This document shows, in pieces, positions 1 to 11,499 of a stretch of DNA of 64,000 nt. The notes under the pieces were generated by a model, which did no database searches, was not told the DNA's origin, and saw nothing but the letters and a program-made list of their open reading frames with translations. Every line of letters begins with the position of its first letter. Position 1 is the stretch's first letter. Position numbers and translations under genes: made by a program. Source of the DNA: Cylicocyclus nassatus (Eukaryota > Nematoda > Chromadorea > Rhabditida > Strongylidae); the NCBI GenBank assembly GCA_958299035.1, contig CATQJL010000305.1, forward strand, positions 72,260,792 through 72,324,791. Reading direction: 5' to 3'.

Positions 1-676
1 TTTTGAATATGTATAAGCGACGCAAGCACCGGAAAAAGTTCCGGAGGTGTAGGTGGAAAACCGTGCTTCCAGTTTGCAAAACCTCGTCGTGGAGAGCCAG
101 GATATGATGCGATACTAAAGCAAAATGTAACCTAGAAATCTGCTTGAAGTATTAAGTCAAAGGTTTTGTGGGTGTGTTGAAGATGTTGGATGTTGTTGTT
201 GGATGTTTAATCATATACCCAAACAATTCTGAAACTTCTGCTCTCCCGAATCGAAATTTTAGGTAGTTCTATTGTCACGAGACGATTTGATGGTTTAACG
301 AAGATAAACTATGATCTTCTGAAGCGTGAAGGAATTTGGTTTCGCTTATGTCAAATAAGAAGGTTAGAAAAGGAAAAAAGCTTGAGCTTTAATCTAGTAA
401 GTATGAGGAGGCAAAGTAAGCAAACAAAGGAGTTTTTTCTTCGTGCTTTACAGCCCAGGTTGGTGAAATGCTGACGAGAGCTTGGCTATGGGTATACCTA
501 TACCGACTAGTGTTGAATAAAATATCAGGTTGTCCGGAAAACAATGTCGCATGGCACCCTATCGCAACAGGGAAACACGGGGACCACAGAAAACAGCGAA
601 TGGGTATCGTATGATAGAGCGAAGCAACCTCTAAAAGATAAGTTTTTCGTCCTCTGTTGCTGAAACCTCGGCATAC
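1..676. other. No gene recognised
   Basis: I see no convincing coding exon, RNA gene or repeat boundary here. Reading frames are short and broken in all six frames. Confidence 0.5.
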
Positions 677-745
677 TTGAGATTGTGTTGTTAGTATTGT
701 TTTGCCAACTCGAGGTTTTGGTGAAGCTCTTTATTACATCAGTGG

Positions 746-780
746 CCTAACGTTTCGACTACTCATCGTCTTCAGAGGCC
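746..780 (-). ncRNA. Hammerhead-like ribozyme motif, opposite-strand copy
   Basis: This is the inverted counterpart of the motif at 1232-1267. It differs by one base in stem II, which turns a Watson-Crick pair into a T-G wobble. Stem I GGCCT/AGGCC, CTGAAGA and GAAACG are kept. Confidence 0.5.
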
Positions 781-1231
781 TAAAGCGGTGCGGGATTAGC
801 GATATTATGTCTACCCCACCAAGTGCTTCATCGACCCTCGGATAGTTTCTCGATCCCCCCTCGAGTTTTACAAGCAAAATTCGCAAGATGGGAAAGACGA
901 ACGCACCATTGCTCCACCGCCGGTGCACTTGATGGTATGTGCGACCGCTTCCTTGACGACAGTAGTGCCAATAAGCCACATTGAGCAGCTTATTGAAGAT
1001 GTAATCATCGCACTACCCTATCATAGCTCACAGAGTGACAAAAACGGCATGAGGTCATTCGTAACGGCTAAGCACTCGTTTCTGTTGTTCATAAGCGGTT
1101 TTCTGCGCGTGATCCAAAATGCTTCGAGATCTTTCCGAGCAGAGGTATCTTCTTCATAAGCCAATATTTTACATTTGATTTCATAATAATATAATATACA
1201 TATATAATATCGCTAATCTCGCACCGCTTTA

Positions 1232-1267
1232 GGCCTCTGAAGACGACGAGTAGTCGAAACGTTAGGC
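1232..1267 (+). ncRNA. Hammerhead-like ribozyme motif (minimal type I)
   Basis: Reading in order: stem I strand GGCCT, core CTGAAGA, stem II GAC/GTC around loop GAGTA, core GAAA, the self-complementary ACGT as a minimal stem III, then T and stem I strand AGGCC. All invariant core positions (CUGANGA, GAAA, UH) are present. One extra C before stem II is unpaired. Hammerheads of this minimal type are known in Penelope-like retroelements; activity here is inferred. Confidence 0.55.
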
Positions 1268-1332
1268 CACTGATGTAATAAAGAGCTTCACCAAAACCTC
1301 GAGTTGGCAAAACAATACTAACAACACAATCC

Positions 1333-1658
1333 TTAAAAGATAGTTTACAAATCTCTGCTGAAATCTCGCTCTACCTAAAGTTCGAATAAAAAATATAAAA
1401 AATTCCAGACACCCAAAAAATCGTATCTCCGTCCATAGACGTCTTAGGGACTCCAATCTGCACAGACATGTACTTTTGTGGTATTTTTCCATGGCCACAA
1501 TATAACAAACAAAATCAGGTCAAAAGTGCAAGTATGTCGCATTTTTCGGATCTTTTGCAAACAATTTGGTTTTTCTCGAAAACTAGAGTGTGTCTAAAGC
1601 TGAAAATTTATGGTTAGACTCCCAAAGGTTCGTACTACATAATCACCTATTTGAGAGA
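1333..1658. other. No feature seen
   Basis: AT-rich spacer between the Penelope-like pair and the TTAA elements; no supported gene. Confidence 0.4.
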
Positions 1659-2113
1659 AACTCAGTGGGTCGGCTGAATGAGACCCGTGGCAAAACAAGG
1701 TCACATGGTGGGAGCCCCCATATTGGAACCTATGGGCCAAAGTTCGATCTCTCTCTGCTACTTCTAACCCCCGAATTTTCAAAGCAAAAGCAGCGCTCAT
1801 CTCCTGTCCTCTCCGAACCCGCCCACCCCATGGACGAGTGACTTCCACGGTCAGAGCGCGCAGCCGCAATGCTATAAGCATGAGGTCCCGCAACGACTCT
1901 GCGTCTTCGCCATGACGGGCTTCGCGTTCACTCGTCCGTGAGGTGGGCGGGGTCGGAGAGGAGAGGAGATGAGCGCTGTTTTCGCTTTGAAATTTCGGGG
2001 GTTAGAAGTGGCAGAGAAAGATCGAACTTTGGCCCATTGGTTCCATTATGGGGGCTCCTATCCTGTGACCTCGTTTCGCCACTGGTCTCATTCTGCCGAC
2101 CCACTGCCTTTAA
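1659..2113. mobile_element. TTAA-family foldback element, copy 1
   Basis: An imperfect hairpin of about 450 bp. The left arm from CAGTGGGTCGGC (about 1662) to about 1840 is repeated inverted in 1925-2109, which ends GACCCACTGCCT-TTAA. The left TTAA is degraded (CTC in place of AAGG). Ending in TTAA suggests piggyBac-like target choice, but no transposase is encoded. Overlapping frames of up to 99 codons are reflections of the hairpin, not genes. Confidence 0.7.
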
Positions 2114-2523
2114 AGGCAGTGGATCGGCAAAATCCAGCAACTCAGGATTTTAACGCCGTAGATTCCTTATAGCCCAAGTATTAAAACAGTGCAATCCCGG
2201 TTGCACAGCATCTTTCCCTGCCGAGAAAATCGCCCTCAAACTTACACGCGCAGGCCAATCTTACACGCATCTGGACGAGTTGGCAATTTCCCTCTCACCA
2301 TTGGAGGCTGCCCGCCGCAACGCTATAACTATTGGGTCCTGCAACGATTTGGCGTCACCGGCCTTGCTCCACTCGTCCAATTCCAAAGGAAGGGGCTTTT
2401 AAAAAACGGTTATTTTCGCCGTTTTCAAGCTTTCAAAAGTGGATTTTCGGGATCAGCGTATTGAATAACCCCAGGTAAGCGCAAATTTGACTAGGTTGAG
2501 ATTTGCCGGGCCACTGCCTTTAA
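2110..2523. mobile_element. TTAA-family element, copy 2
   Basis: Runs from TTAA-AGGCAGTGGATCGGC to its inverted end GCCGGGCCACTGCCT-TTAA and shares each TTAA with a neighbour. The internal segment around 2310-2355 (CCGCAACGCTATAACTA and following) also occurs in copies 1 and 3 and, inverted, in 18300-18718. Non-autonomous. Confidence 0.7.
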
Positions 2524-2932
2524 AGGCAGTGTTCGGGCAAGATGGGGGTTCTGGGATTTCAGTGCCATGCGAGAGTGGCCCCCCTTCGACACAACATCGC
2601 GCAAATGTGACGTCATAACGCTCGATCTAAAACAAGAAAAAGGACTGAAAAGTGGGGAAACTTACGACTTGGGGCGGGGTCCTCCGAGCTGTCCGAATCT
2701 CTGCTATGCGGCAGAGTACGCATGCCGCAACAGTTAAAATGTAGGGTCCCGCAATGACTCTGCGTCTCTGCCTTGGTGGGTGCCGTCGAATTTCAAATTG
2801 TGCGGCTTTGGAAAACGTATGTTCTCACCATTTTCGCGCCTTCTAATGTGGATTTTCGGACTCAGCGTTGCGGATAACCCCTGGTAGGTGGATTTTCTAG
2901 AAATTGAGTTTTTGTTCGGACACTGCATTTAA
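2520..2932. mobile_element. TTAA-family element, copy 3
   Basis: Begins TTAA-AGGCAGTGTTCGGGC and ends GTTCGGACACTGCAT-TTAA. It shares internal sequence with copies 1 and 2 (about 2725-2765). No coding capacity. Confidence 0.65.
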
Positions 2933-3726
2933 GTGACTAAATCTTGGCGTGTTTGAGCTGCTCAATTTTATAAAAAAAGCTCTGCATCATGTACTCGCGA
3001 GATTAGGGTAGTACCAAGAAGGCGCATCATCTAATCATTTCAAATGCTCAGTATGCATCCACTGTTTGCAGGATGCATTCAGGACTAATTTTCAACCGTT
3101 ACTTACTTCGAGCTATAAATTTCACATATTCATAACTTCTATTAAAATTTATCATTCCGCATATAAGTGTGAGACGTTTTTAAATTGCTGAGGTTTGAGT
3201 CCCTCGAGAGTAACTCCGCAGCAGCGTAATAATTCGAGGGATATGAGTTATGAGGAATGTGCAGAGTCATCCAGCATGCGCAAACTGAGATAAAACATTT
3301 TCAAGAGATTAGTCTTCAAGTTATAATTAACTTTGCAGTATGAAGTTCATATAATTGTATCTCAGGTACAGATCAGGCGCAACATTGCAAATTTAGCGAC
3401 AGATAAATGCATGGATGAGCGTCTACGGGAATTAGACGTGAAGTCGCATTTCGTAAGTTCGTTAGTACACAGGGCTAAGATAATAAATCCTCGGAACAAA
3501 ATTTCTGTTCAGCCGTTGACTTTTTGGAGTCCTGCTTACGTTTTAAGGTAACTGGCTTGGGCCGGAATATACTATAAGAGGCCCTAAAAGCTGCAAGTAG
3601 CATACTCTATAATTTGGCACACCTTGGTGATAATGATTGATCACATAGATATTAGGTCGTTTCTTAAGTTCGTAGCGTTTTTAAAAACCAATAGAGTTCA
3701 GTTTACAGTAAAACTAGTCAATAATA
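2933..3726. other. No feature seen
   Basis: Unique-looking, AT-rich sequence without a convincing gene. Confidence 0.4.
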
Positions 3727-4600
3727 CAGGGTGTCCCAAAGGTAAGTACACATTTTTCAATCGTTTATATCTCTCTTCCCATTTAGTCTTTTTCCGCCAT
3801 TTAGTACCGTTCTGTAGAGGAGGCTTTAACTTACAATTAGATTTACAATATCGCGTGAATCACTTATCGCTCTTCATTACTGTAGGATTACTGTAGAAAC
3901 TTCGATAAGGATTTTAGGCCATTGAAAGCCATATTCTGCCTCGGAACAAAAGCAAACAAGCCAAAATCCTATACTGCGGTATGGAAGCCGCTAATTTCAA
4001 ATATAAAATCTCCACTTTACTATGGTGCTTCTTTCCAAAGTCCCAGGTAAACAGTAATAACCGAAATCCCAGTATTTGTCAGAAATGTGATTACAACGTC
4101 AAAAAATCTGAAAACACTCATAAGAAGTTGTGCAGTGAAATCAGCGTACGCGAAAACCCTAGTACAGATTTTTCCGATTTTTTGAAAAAATTTGTCGGAT
4201 GTCATATTTCACAATGGTTCCACTTGCAAGTTCTTACCGTAGTCACAGTAAGAGAGATAAGTGATTTGCTCGATAATGTAACTCTAAGTTGAAGACTTCT
4301 CTATAGAATGGTATTTGACTGACAAAAAAAGACCCATTAGGAAGAGAGATATTGACGATTGAAAAGTTAAAAAAGACTTACTTTTGGGACATCCTTTATA
4401 CAGGATGTCCCAAAAGTAAGTCTTTTTTTATATATTGTATTGTAGTTTTATATATTGTATTGTATTTGTATATTGTATTGATATTGTAAATCTAAGTTAA
4501 AGCCTCCTCTACAGAACGGTACTTGAATGACTGAAAAAGACTCAATGGGAAGAGAGATATTAACGATTGAAAAGTGTGTACTTACTTCTGGGACACCCTG
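3727..4600. mobile_element. Tandem or nested pair of CAGGGTGTCCC elements (Tc1/mariner-like MITEs)
   Basis: Starts CAGGGTGTCCCAAAGG after TA and ends GGGACACCCTG. At 4381-4410 two further termini face each other (CTTTTGGGACATCC, then TA, then CAGGATGTCCC). The block is therefore a 670-bp copy (3727-4396) followed by a short 200-bp copy (4401-4600). The ends share TTTCAATCGTT. TA targets and this terminus are typical of Tc1/mariner-type elements. No transposase frame is intact. Confidence 0.7.
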
Positions 4601-6116
4601 CATTTCTCGATGTCACGCATGTCCTTTTGGCACATTCCTGTTGGCTTCTCAATCTCAATTCTTCAAACGACAGCGCGCTATGTCTTAACAGTAAGAAAGT
4701 CATCTAAGCAGCGCTCGAATTACTTACTGAGGGCCTAAACTGTGCAGTTGGATTACTTACGGTATGATTGGTCGTCTCCTTGTCCAGCAATTTTCATTGC
4801 AGGACGTCCTCCCGTCTCCCGAAAAGTCTTATTCAGCCCCCCCCCCCCCATCGCTCAGCCCCTGATCTTTTGTAGCAATCCAATCCTTTTTCTTCTCTTA
4901 TTGAGGTGCGAGCGCCATTTTCCGCAATCGACAGGAAATCTGTGCAAAAACGTTTTTTTTTTCATAAGAAAAGATGCGCAAATGTCAAAATTGATCTTTT
5001 TTCCTTTTAAGATCTCCATCTTTGAAAGCCAGGAGATCCGAGTAAATCAGCTTTCCACCGGAATTGTAGTAGACATTTTCTAAAGGGCATAATTAGCCCC
5101 TCCCAATGATATATGCAACTTGTCAAAATCAATCACTCCTCAAAAAAATGAGCTTATGGGAACGTTACGAACGTATGGAACGACCTAATAGATTGGTATT
5201 TGCGCGGTAGGAGCTCAACACGATGCCGTTAGTATCTTGACCCTCCGTCCTTTGTAAGGCACTTCTTTTCTGATGCAGTATTGATGTACTGCAGTGGCCG
5301 ACCATGACAAGCTTACAAAACTTGTTGGACGAAAAATCCTCTACATCATATAAACAGTGTCCAAACCTAATACGATAGCTGTCAAAGCTAATCAATAGCG
5401 GCAAATTTGCTGCTAGTCTCCTGATGTGGAGACTGTATACGGAAGAGAGTCAGTCGAAGCAATGATCCTATTAATTCTTTCGTAGATTGCCAACACAACT
5501 AACGAAACCGTCAAGAATTTGCTCTATTTACGAGACCAGCACATTTGATTCCTAGAGCAATCTAAGTAAACAATTGCAAACCCCATTAACAGCAAGAGCA
5601 CATGGAAAATCAAGTGTACGCATAACAAACTGCCTTTTATCTCGGAGAAAGGAAGAAAACGGAAGGGGCGTTTCAGCAGAAAAGCAAAGGCTAAGACTAA
5701 GATGCACTGCCATCAAGAACACACTAAAATGCATAATCATGAGTAGTAATTACAATGACTCAGTGCGAATTTTGAAGAACACTGCCAAGGGCATGATTCG
5801 TCATGCGAAAATGAACAAGCAGCTATGCGAAGTACAAAGGGCATGCGAATAAGAATGCCTGATTCACCTGCCGTGGTAGCAATAGAGAACGTAAGTGGCC
5901 GTACTCAGACTTCGCTGCAAAGATAGCATGCTTCTCGGTACAGGTTAATGGACTCACACATCTGTGACGCTTGCATCAAGGTTCGGCTTAGAATTGCATT
6001 TCTACTTTGGTGCTATGAAAGAGGCCAGAGAAAGATCCATAAATTTTTTAAGCAATTAGAATTATCTTTCATTAGCGACAATTTCGTATTTATCAAGGCA
6101 ATCTTATTTATGAGCA
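4601..6116. other. No supported gene
   Basis: Contains only short frames. A 92-codon frame at 5574-5852 (+) opens with TTG, lacks a family resemblance and has no convincing splice sites. Confidence 0.4.
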
Positions 6117-6405
6117 ACTAGTTGGCAAACCCGGCTCCGCCCGGCCCTGTCATTATTATATTCGTAATCAGCATGCTCGATTACCCCCCTGTGCCAACTC
6201 CCAGCCCCGTAGCTCAAATTTTGCAAAAAATCGATAAAATCGATATCGATCGATGACGAAAAGTAGCCTATGACACCCGCCGCGGCCCGAAGTGTATGTG
6301 TGCCAAGTTTGGTCCGGGTCGGTTCAGAAATGGAATTTTCTATTCGGAACATACGTACATACATACATACAGACAGACAGACAAACAGACATTCAGCTTT
6401 ATATA
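6117..6405 (-). mobile_element. Helentron-like non-autonomous element, 5' end cut by an insertion
   Basis: On the minus strand the element ends GGAGCCGGG...CAACTAGT (3' boundary at 6117) and begins at the ATATAAAGCTGAATGTCTG head near 6400, with CTGTCTGTCTG runs. The remaining 5' bases (TAAGAT on + strand) resume at 7086, on the far side of a 680-bp insertion. Head, tail and CTAGT end match the copies at 24507 and 25412. Assignment to Helentron/Helitron-like elements is by architecture. Confidence 0.6.
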
Positions 6406-7085
6406 CAGGGTGTCCCAAAAGTATGTATCGAACGTTTGATCGTTAATAACTCTCTTCCCAAGAAGTCTTTTGCCTTGCTTTAGGTACCGTTTTGTAGAGC
6501 TGGCTTCAACTTAGATTTGCACTATAGAACGAATCATTCATCTCTCTTCATTACTGTAGGATTACGGTAGAAACTTGAAACATATGGTGTTAATGTGAAA
6601 AAAGCTGCCGTTTCAAAATTTTTCAAAAAATCGTGAAAACTTGTGTAATAGGGTTTTTATGGACGCTGAGTTCAATAATTAACTATTCACAAGATTACGA
6701 AGCTTTCTAAACGGTGTAATCCCACTTTTTAGGAACATTGAAGAAATGGCCGCTACTTCTTACCTGGCATAACTCTTCAATGAAGCATCATAATAAGTTG
6801 GGAACTTTACAGTTATAATCAGCAACTCTAATTAGCCTAGTGTAAAAGTTTTAAGGCTGTTTTGTTTCCTTTCTGGGGCAAAATATGGCCTTTCATTGCT
6901 TAAAACCCTCCTTGAAGTTTCTACCGTAATCCTACAGTAATGAAGAGAAATGAGTGATTCGTTCTATACTGCAGATCTAAGTTGAAGCCAGCTCTACAAA
7001 ACGGTACCTGAAGCAAGGCAAAAGACTTCTTGGGAAGAGAGTTATTAACGATCAAACGTTCGATACATACTTTTGGGACACCCTG
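6406..7085. mobile_element. CAGGGTGTCCC element (Tc1/mariner-like MITE), intact ends
   Basis: Runs from CAGGGTGTCCCAAAAG to CTTTTGGGACACCCTG, flanked by TA on both sides (6404-6405, 7086-7087). Terminal inverted repeats extend about 170 bp: the segment 6417-6580 is repeated inverted in about 6910-7075. It lies inside the Helentron-like element above, so it is the younger insertion. No transposase is encoded. Confidence 0.8.
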
Positions 7086-7087
7086 TA

Positions 7088-7870
7088 TAAGATAGTCGTA
7101 CTCACGTTTATACTATATCTTTGGATAAGCTCCTAAAAGCTATACAGTTGATAGATCCGTGCTTGAATAAATATGCCGGAAAATTACTGGGAGGCTATTT
7201 ACTTTAGCTCTCAGGTCAATAACGTATAGTACAATAAAGTGTACTGTCACATTACATTCGTCACCCACCTTCTAACAGTAGATCAAAGTTAACTCAGTAC
7301 CATTCATGGTCGCTTCTAAATTGCGTTTTCAGGTAATTACAAGCACGATGAAACTTTGGGGAAGCTGCGAAGTAGGGAAAAAGCATTTCAAAATAGAGCG
7401 CTAAATAAGCTTGTCAGTTTTTAAGCGAGTAACATAAAAAACATGGAGGAATATTTTTCTAGAGCTATCAATTGCTCTGTGCTTGGAGAGTCCTGTCGTT
7501 ATTATAGATAGAAGCTCACCTGTGCAGTACGGGTATGGTACGAAGGAGCTTTGAAGGACCCAAATAAGGGTCGGAGCTGGATCAGATTTTTACGACAAAA
7601 GTTAGACGAAAGCAATAACAAAAGTGGTACGCAAATGCGAGCGATAATATTGAATGCAGAATTCTTCCTCTAAATCTCCTCTGTCTTTGAGTGTTAATTA
7701 CAGAAGCCCTCAATGGACGTTACCACGTTGCATAGTGTAATGTAGATTAGCTTATTGAAAGAGGACAGTGCGGTGCCAAGCAATCTGAGAAATATCAGGA
7801 TGTGTAGAATGCGCATGGAAAATGCCACACTCATCATTTCCTAATCTTCCAGTCTCGGAGATCTGATCGC
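7088..7870. other. No feature seen
   Basis: No coding or repeat signal that I can support. Confidence 0.4.
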
Positions 7871-7984
7871 TACGCTTTCCAATGCTCATTCGAATTTCGC
7901 AGGGTCTTTATTGGTGTTTGTTCTTGATACGCTTTCCAATGCTCATTCGAATTTCGCAGGGTCTTTATTGGTGTTTGTTCTTGA
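7871..7984. repeat. 57-bp perfect tandem duplication
   Basis: Two adjacent copies (7871-7927 and 7928-7984) read identically, starting TACGCTTTCCAATGC and ending TTGTTCTTGA. It is a recent duplication or an assembly artefact. Confidence 0.9.
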
Positions 7985-9184
7985 TGTTGTTAAAAAACTA
8001 AGTAATCGCACATTCTTCTACATTTTGCTGTCATGATTCTGATATTATCCCAAAGTGTGACATTCTGACCGACTCTTCTCAACTTCCACTCTCAATTTGC
8101 TCTTGTTTGCAGACCCATATGTGAAAAGATATAGCTAGAAGTAACCTCAAATGTTTGAATTCTCATGCAGATCAGATACCAGGATTTAGACTGTATATCT
8201 ACTAGTGCAGTTATTGAAGCGCAAAGTTTTTATTATGCTGTAAAGTATTGAAGTTACTTACGCACCATAATTGACTTTACCTTAGTTTACCTAAAAAACA
8301 GGAACCAGGTCCGCTATTAGGGGTGCAAAGCACAGAGGCTCTTCTCCACTCCAGCCGCACACCTTGAGCGGTAAAACCTGTGGTAGCCTACATGAATCAC
8401 AGAATTGCGCAAATGACTAACTTTTACTCAAAAACAAAAAAACACGTTAAATTGACTAAACAGTATTTTTCTCGGAAGCATGACCCCATTTCAATATACG
8501 CATCCGCTGGCTGCACACTGACAATTATGAATATTGTGTAACCACCACTTGCTTGCAAAACAAACACGAAAGCACTCAAGGGATCATTTTTTTTATCAGC
8601 GTTTTTAGCTCAGCGCTTTTCATGACCGGAAAATTTGGCTGTTTATCACAACCATTTATGCTGATGAAAGTGTAACTCTTCACTAAGAAGCTTGGCAACT
8701 ATATTTTAGAGTTCCTATTCCCATTGACTCAAGGGTTGCTGCTGGCTTTTCCAGATCGTCGCTCCTTTCTCTCAATGAGTTGTCTTCATTCATAAACGTG
8801 AATGCCGCTCTCACCAACGTTGCTCATCAGAAAGCGGCGGTGGTTATTCCTAGACTTGTCGTTGCCAATTTTTGCTGTGATACATCTTTATATTTTTACT
8901 TAAATAAGCGTTTTTCAACATCGCAATTCACAGTTCTGTTATCCATGACTACTTTGATAAGAGTTTGTCCCGGACTGGAAAGTTTGTCCCCGGGCTAGGA
9001 AGCAAGCTTTGCACACATATAGAGTGTTTCAAAACATTGTAAAGTCTGGTTTCTGCTTAGCATGATGTACTTGCGGTGCCGAAAATGCGATGAAATTTGC
9101 GGGTGGACAAATAGCTACGCTTGCAATGCCGGCCACTTGCGCGTGAAGATGCCTGCATTAGTGGAATGGTTGTCCGTTCATGCG
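7985..9184. other. No feature seen
   Basis: AT-rich sequence with no supported gene. Confidence 0.4.
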
Positions 9185-9345
9185 CATCTCAAATATTCGC
9201 AGTTAAGTCCCGCCGGAGATCCGCCCACAAAATGAGAATTCGCGAGAACCGGGAGTCTTGCGCGACACCCGGTTTTGTCCCGACTTTCGGGATAATCCCG
9301 ACACAAAAAAAAGTGAAGCGGGAGATTATCGGAAGTTGCGATCTC
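9185..9345. mobile_element. CATCTCAGAC-family element fragment
   Basis: Begins CATCTCAAATATTCGCAGTT followed by AAGTCCCGCC, then repeats GGGAGTC/TGTCCCGAC motifs and CGCGACACCCGG. The same order occurs at 58490-58690 and, inverted, at 11085-11300. Only one end is recognisable here. Confidence 0.55.
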
Positions 9346-9359
9346 GCGATCCAGCCACC

Positions 9360-9450
9360 TGTGGTAACATGTTGGCAACGTGGTTGTAACATGTTTGCAA
9401 CATGCCACAACATGTTGACAGAACATTTTAGCCACGCCAACATGTTATGA
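9360..9450. repeat. Cluster of ACATGTTG/CAACATGT palindromes
   Basis: At least six copies of an 8-10 bp motif around ACATGTT occur in both orientations within 90 bp, interspersed with CCACAACATG. It may be the inner part of the adjacent element or a local low-complexity array. Confidence 0.55.
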
Positions 9451-10223
9451 CATGTTGCACCGCAGCAGCACCGCTTCCGCAGCAGTTTCTTCATTTACGC
9501 TCTTGCGGCGGTTGTGTTCGAAAGCTGGTTTCGTTTCTTGCTGTAGATGTTCATCGGATTTCTAAGGAGATTCATCATTTGCTGTGCTAGTTTTACTGCC
9601 AAGAACCAGAGTCTGTGAACACTGGCTGGCTTGTATATCTGTGAATCTGCTTTATCTTTTTTGACCAACAAACTGAATGTTAGGATACTTCCATATCATA
9701 ACAGCTCCCTTCCATTCCTTTATCTTTTACTCCTTCCCGCTTCTCGCGATTCCAATGAAGCAACGGAATCTTCTAATCTTCCAATCTTCAAATGTGAAAG
9801 AGGGATCATTTCTGTGTTTGGTGTAGATCACCCTTCGAACGTTGTCTTCCTATTCTCATACAACTATTTTCCGAATAGTTGTCCTACACGTTCACGACTT
9901 CCTACGTTTCACCGGTACCTCTATGATCCTCATCGAGATACACCCCATCCGCCAGTGGGGTGAACTCTGCCCCAAATGTCACGAACAGCCTGGGCAGGTC
10001 GCGACCTCCTGGTCATCTCCACCCTCTACTCCTATCCGCACCATGTTTGCCAGCTCTTATCAATGTGTTCTAGCAACATGGCGGTGAAAAATGTGAGAGT
10101 GCAGAAAAATGCAAATGTGGAACATTATGAGCATTTATTCTGGAAATTGCATAGTTTCAATATCGCACTTTATCACTCCTCTCTATGGGATTTTGGCTTG
10201 AAATGTCTTTTCTCCCATTTCAG

Positions 10224-10889
10224 TGAAGTGTGAAAAACCTAGTAGTGGATCCCGCTGGTTCGCTGCCTGTTGTGCTGCCCTACGAGCAGCAGCGGCTCGT
10301 TGGATCCAGCTGAGTGCAGCGATGAGAGCAAACCGGAGTGAAAGAGAAATCAAAGACGAGAAGAAGCCGAATGGACTCAGCAACGGCGTTGAGCCCGAGG
10401 CTGAAGCTGCCTTGATAGTCGATGAACAAGCTGAGCCCAGTGGACACTATATTTTTGATAAGTGAGTGATTGATGGTCTTTCTAAAAATTCTAAAATAGA
10501 TCTTCCAGATTTCATTCTTGATGGTGTTGGCCTCTACGCAGAAGAACTGCTGCTCAACGATGAGGCTAGGACAAGATGTTTGACAAGTGTTTAATGGATT
10601 AGCACGAGTGGCTATAGGAAGAGCTTTGTGGGCTTCTTTCAAAGATAGTTTCCATGAATCTATTGAATTTGAAGTTCAGAGGAGAAGCGAGCATACAATT
10701 TTGATGCTGATAAAGAGATGCTGTCGCCACCCTCGGTAATATTCATATATGATTTCTCAAATCAGTGTTAGATTGTTACTCTTTTCCAGAAAAAAACGTT
10801 TTTGCCCCACTACAACGCAAGATTCTTTGGAGCACGCGAATGAGCCGGAGGAGCAAGACGAAGAAATCGAAAGTGTGAAGTCGATTTGA
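10224..10889 (+). CDS. Terminal two exons of an unidentified protein gene
   Basis: Exon 10224-10461 follows a CCCATTTCAG acceptor and ends at a strong GTGAGT donor. Exon 10790-10889 follows CTTTTCCAG and ends in TGA. The split AA|A codon keeps the frame across the 328-bp intron, which argues for a real gene. About 111 C-terminal residues are visible. First comes an alanine/cysteine/arginine-rich stretch (SRWFAACCAALRAAAARW), then a charged Lys/Glu segment (RANRSEREIKDEKKPNG), and finally an acidic tail (EPEEQDEEIESVKSI). No domain is recognised. The first exon begins with a partial codon (phase 2), so upstream exons must exist, but I could not identify them in 9450-10220. No AATAAA was found close to the stop. 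Confidence 0.5.
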
Positions 10890-11499
10890 ATTATGGATTT
10901 GATCTCAAATCTTGATCTCCACATTCCTGTTTTTTCTGTTGACTTAGTTATAGTGATTTCAATGTTATCTTTCGGTCGCGAATGCTAATGAAGAGCGTTT
11001 CTGAACTCGTGTATAGCACAGCACCTTTGTAAAATTGAAGGAGAACCTATTTGAGAAAAGGCCCAGCCGGAAGCTGATCGGATCGCTGCTATATCGCGTC
11101 TCCCGCAGGAGACTGCAGCCTAGAGCGGGAGTCTCGCCGGTGACCGGATCGAAACATTATCGGGACTCCCGCAGGAGCTCCCGGTTTTCTCAGTAGAAAA
11201 CATGTCGGGACAAAACCGCGTGTCGCGCAGCATTAGCCCGAACGAAAAACGGGAGTCCCGGTTTTTCTCGCGAACCATTTTACTTGTGTCCCGCAGTCAT
11301 TCCAGCCACAGGTGCGATAGTGTGAGAATTTTCTCATCCCCTCTTCACCCCTGAGCCGGGACCAAGGCGACCCCCTTCACCAAAAGCCGAGAAAAAAATC
11401 AACAGTGAGGTAAGGTTAAGCAAAGGAGCTATTTGTACGTGCATTGTTTATGTACAGAAATGGAGGAGTCTTGTTGAAAAAAGTGCTGAGTTACGGATG

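Larger units (their letters stand above)
677..1332. mobile_element. Inverted pair of Penelope-like 3' ends with ribozyme-like motifs
   Basis: Arms 677-808 and 1205-1332 are inverted copies of each other (about 130 bp, a few differences). They flank roughly 400 bp with no intact ORF. Each arm holds a hammerhead-like motif followed by AATAAA. This matches the 3' terminal repeat of the Penelope-like element at 17037-18058 in layout but not in sequence, so it is probably another Penelope-like subfamily. The family call rests on that shared layout; no reverse transcriptase is visible. Confidence 0.5.

Noticed and set aside
1594..2172. Overlapping plus and minus frames of 67-99 codons
   Set aside because: Mirror-image frames produced by a hairpin element.
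5574..5852. 92-codon plus-strand frame
   Set aside because: TTG start, upstream in-frame stop close by, no domain or splice support.
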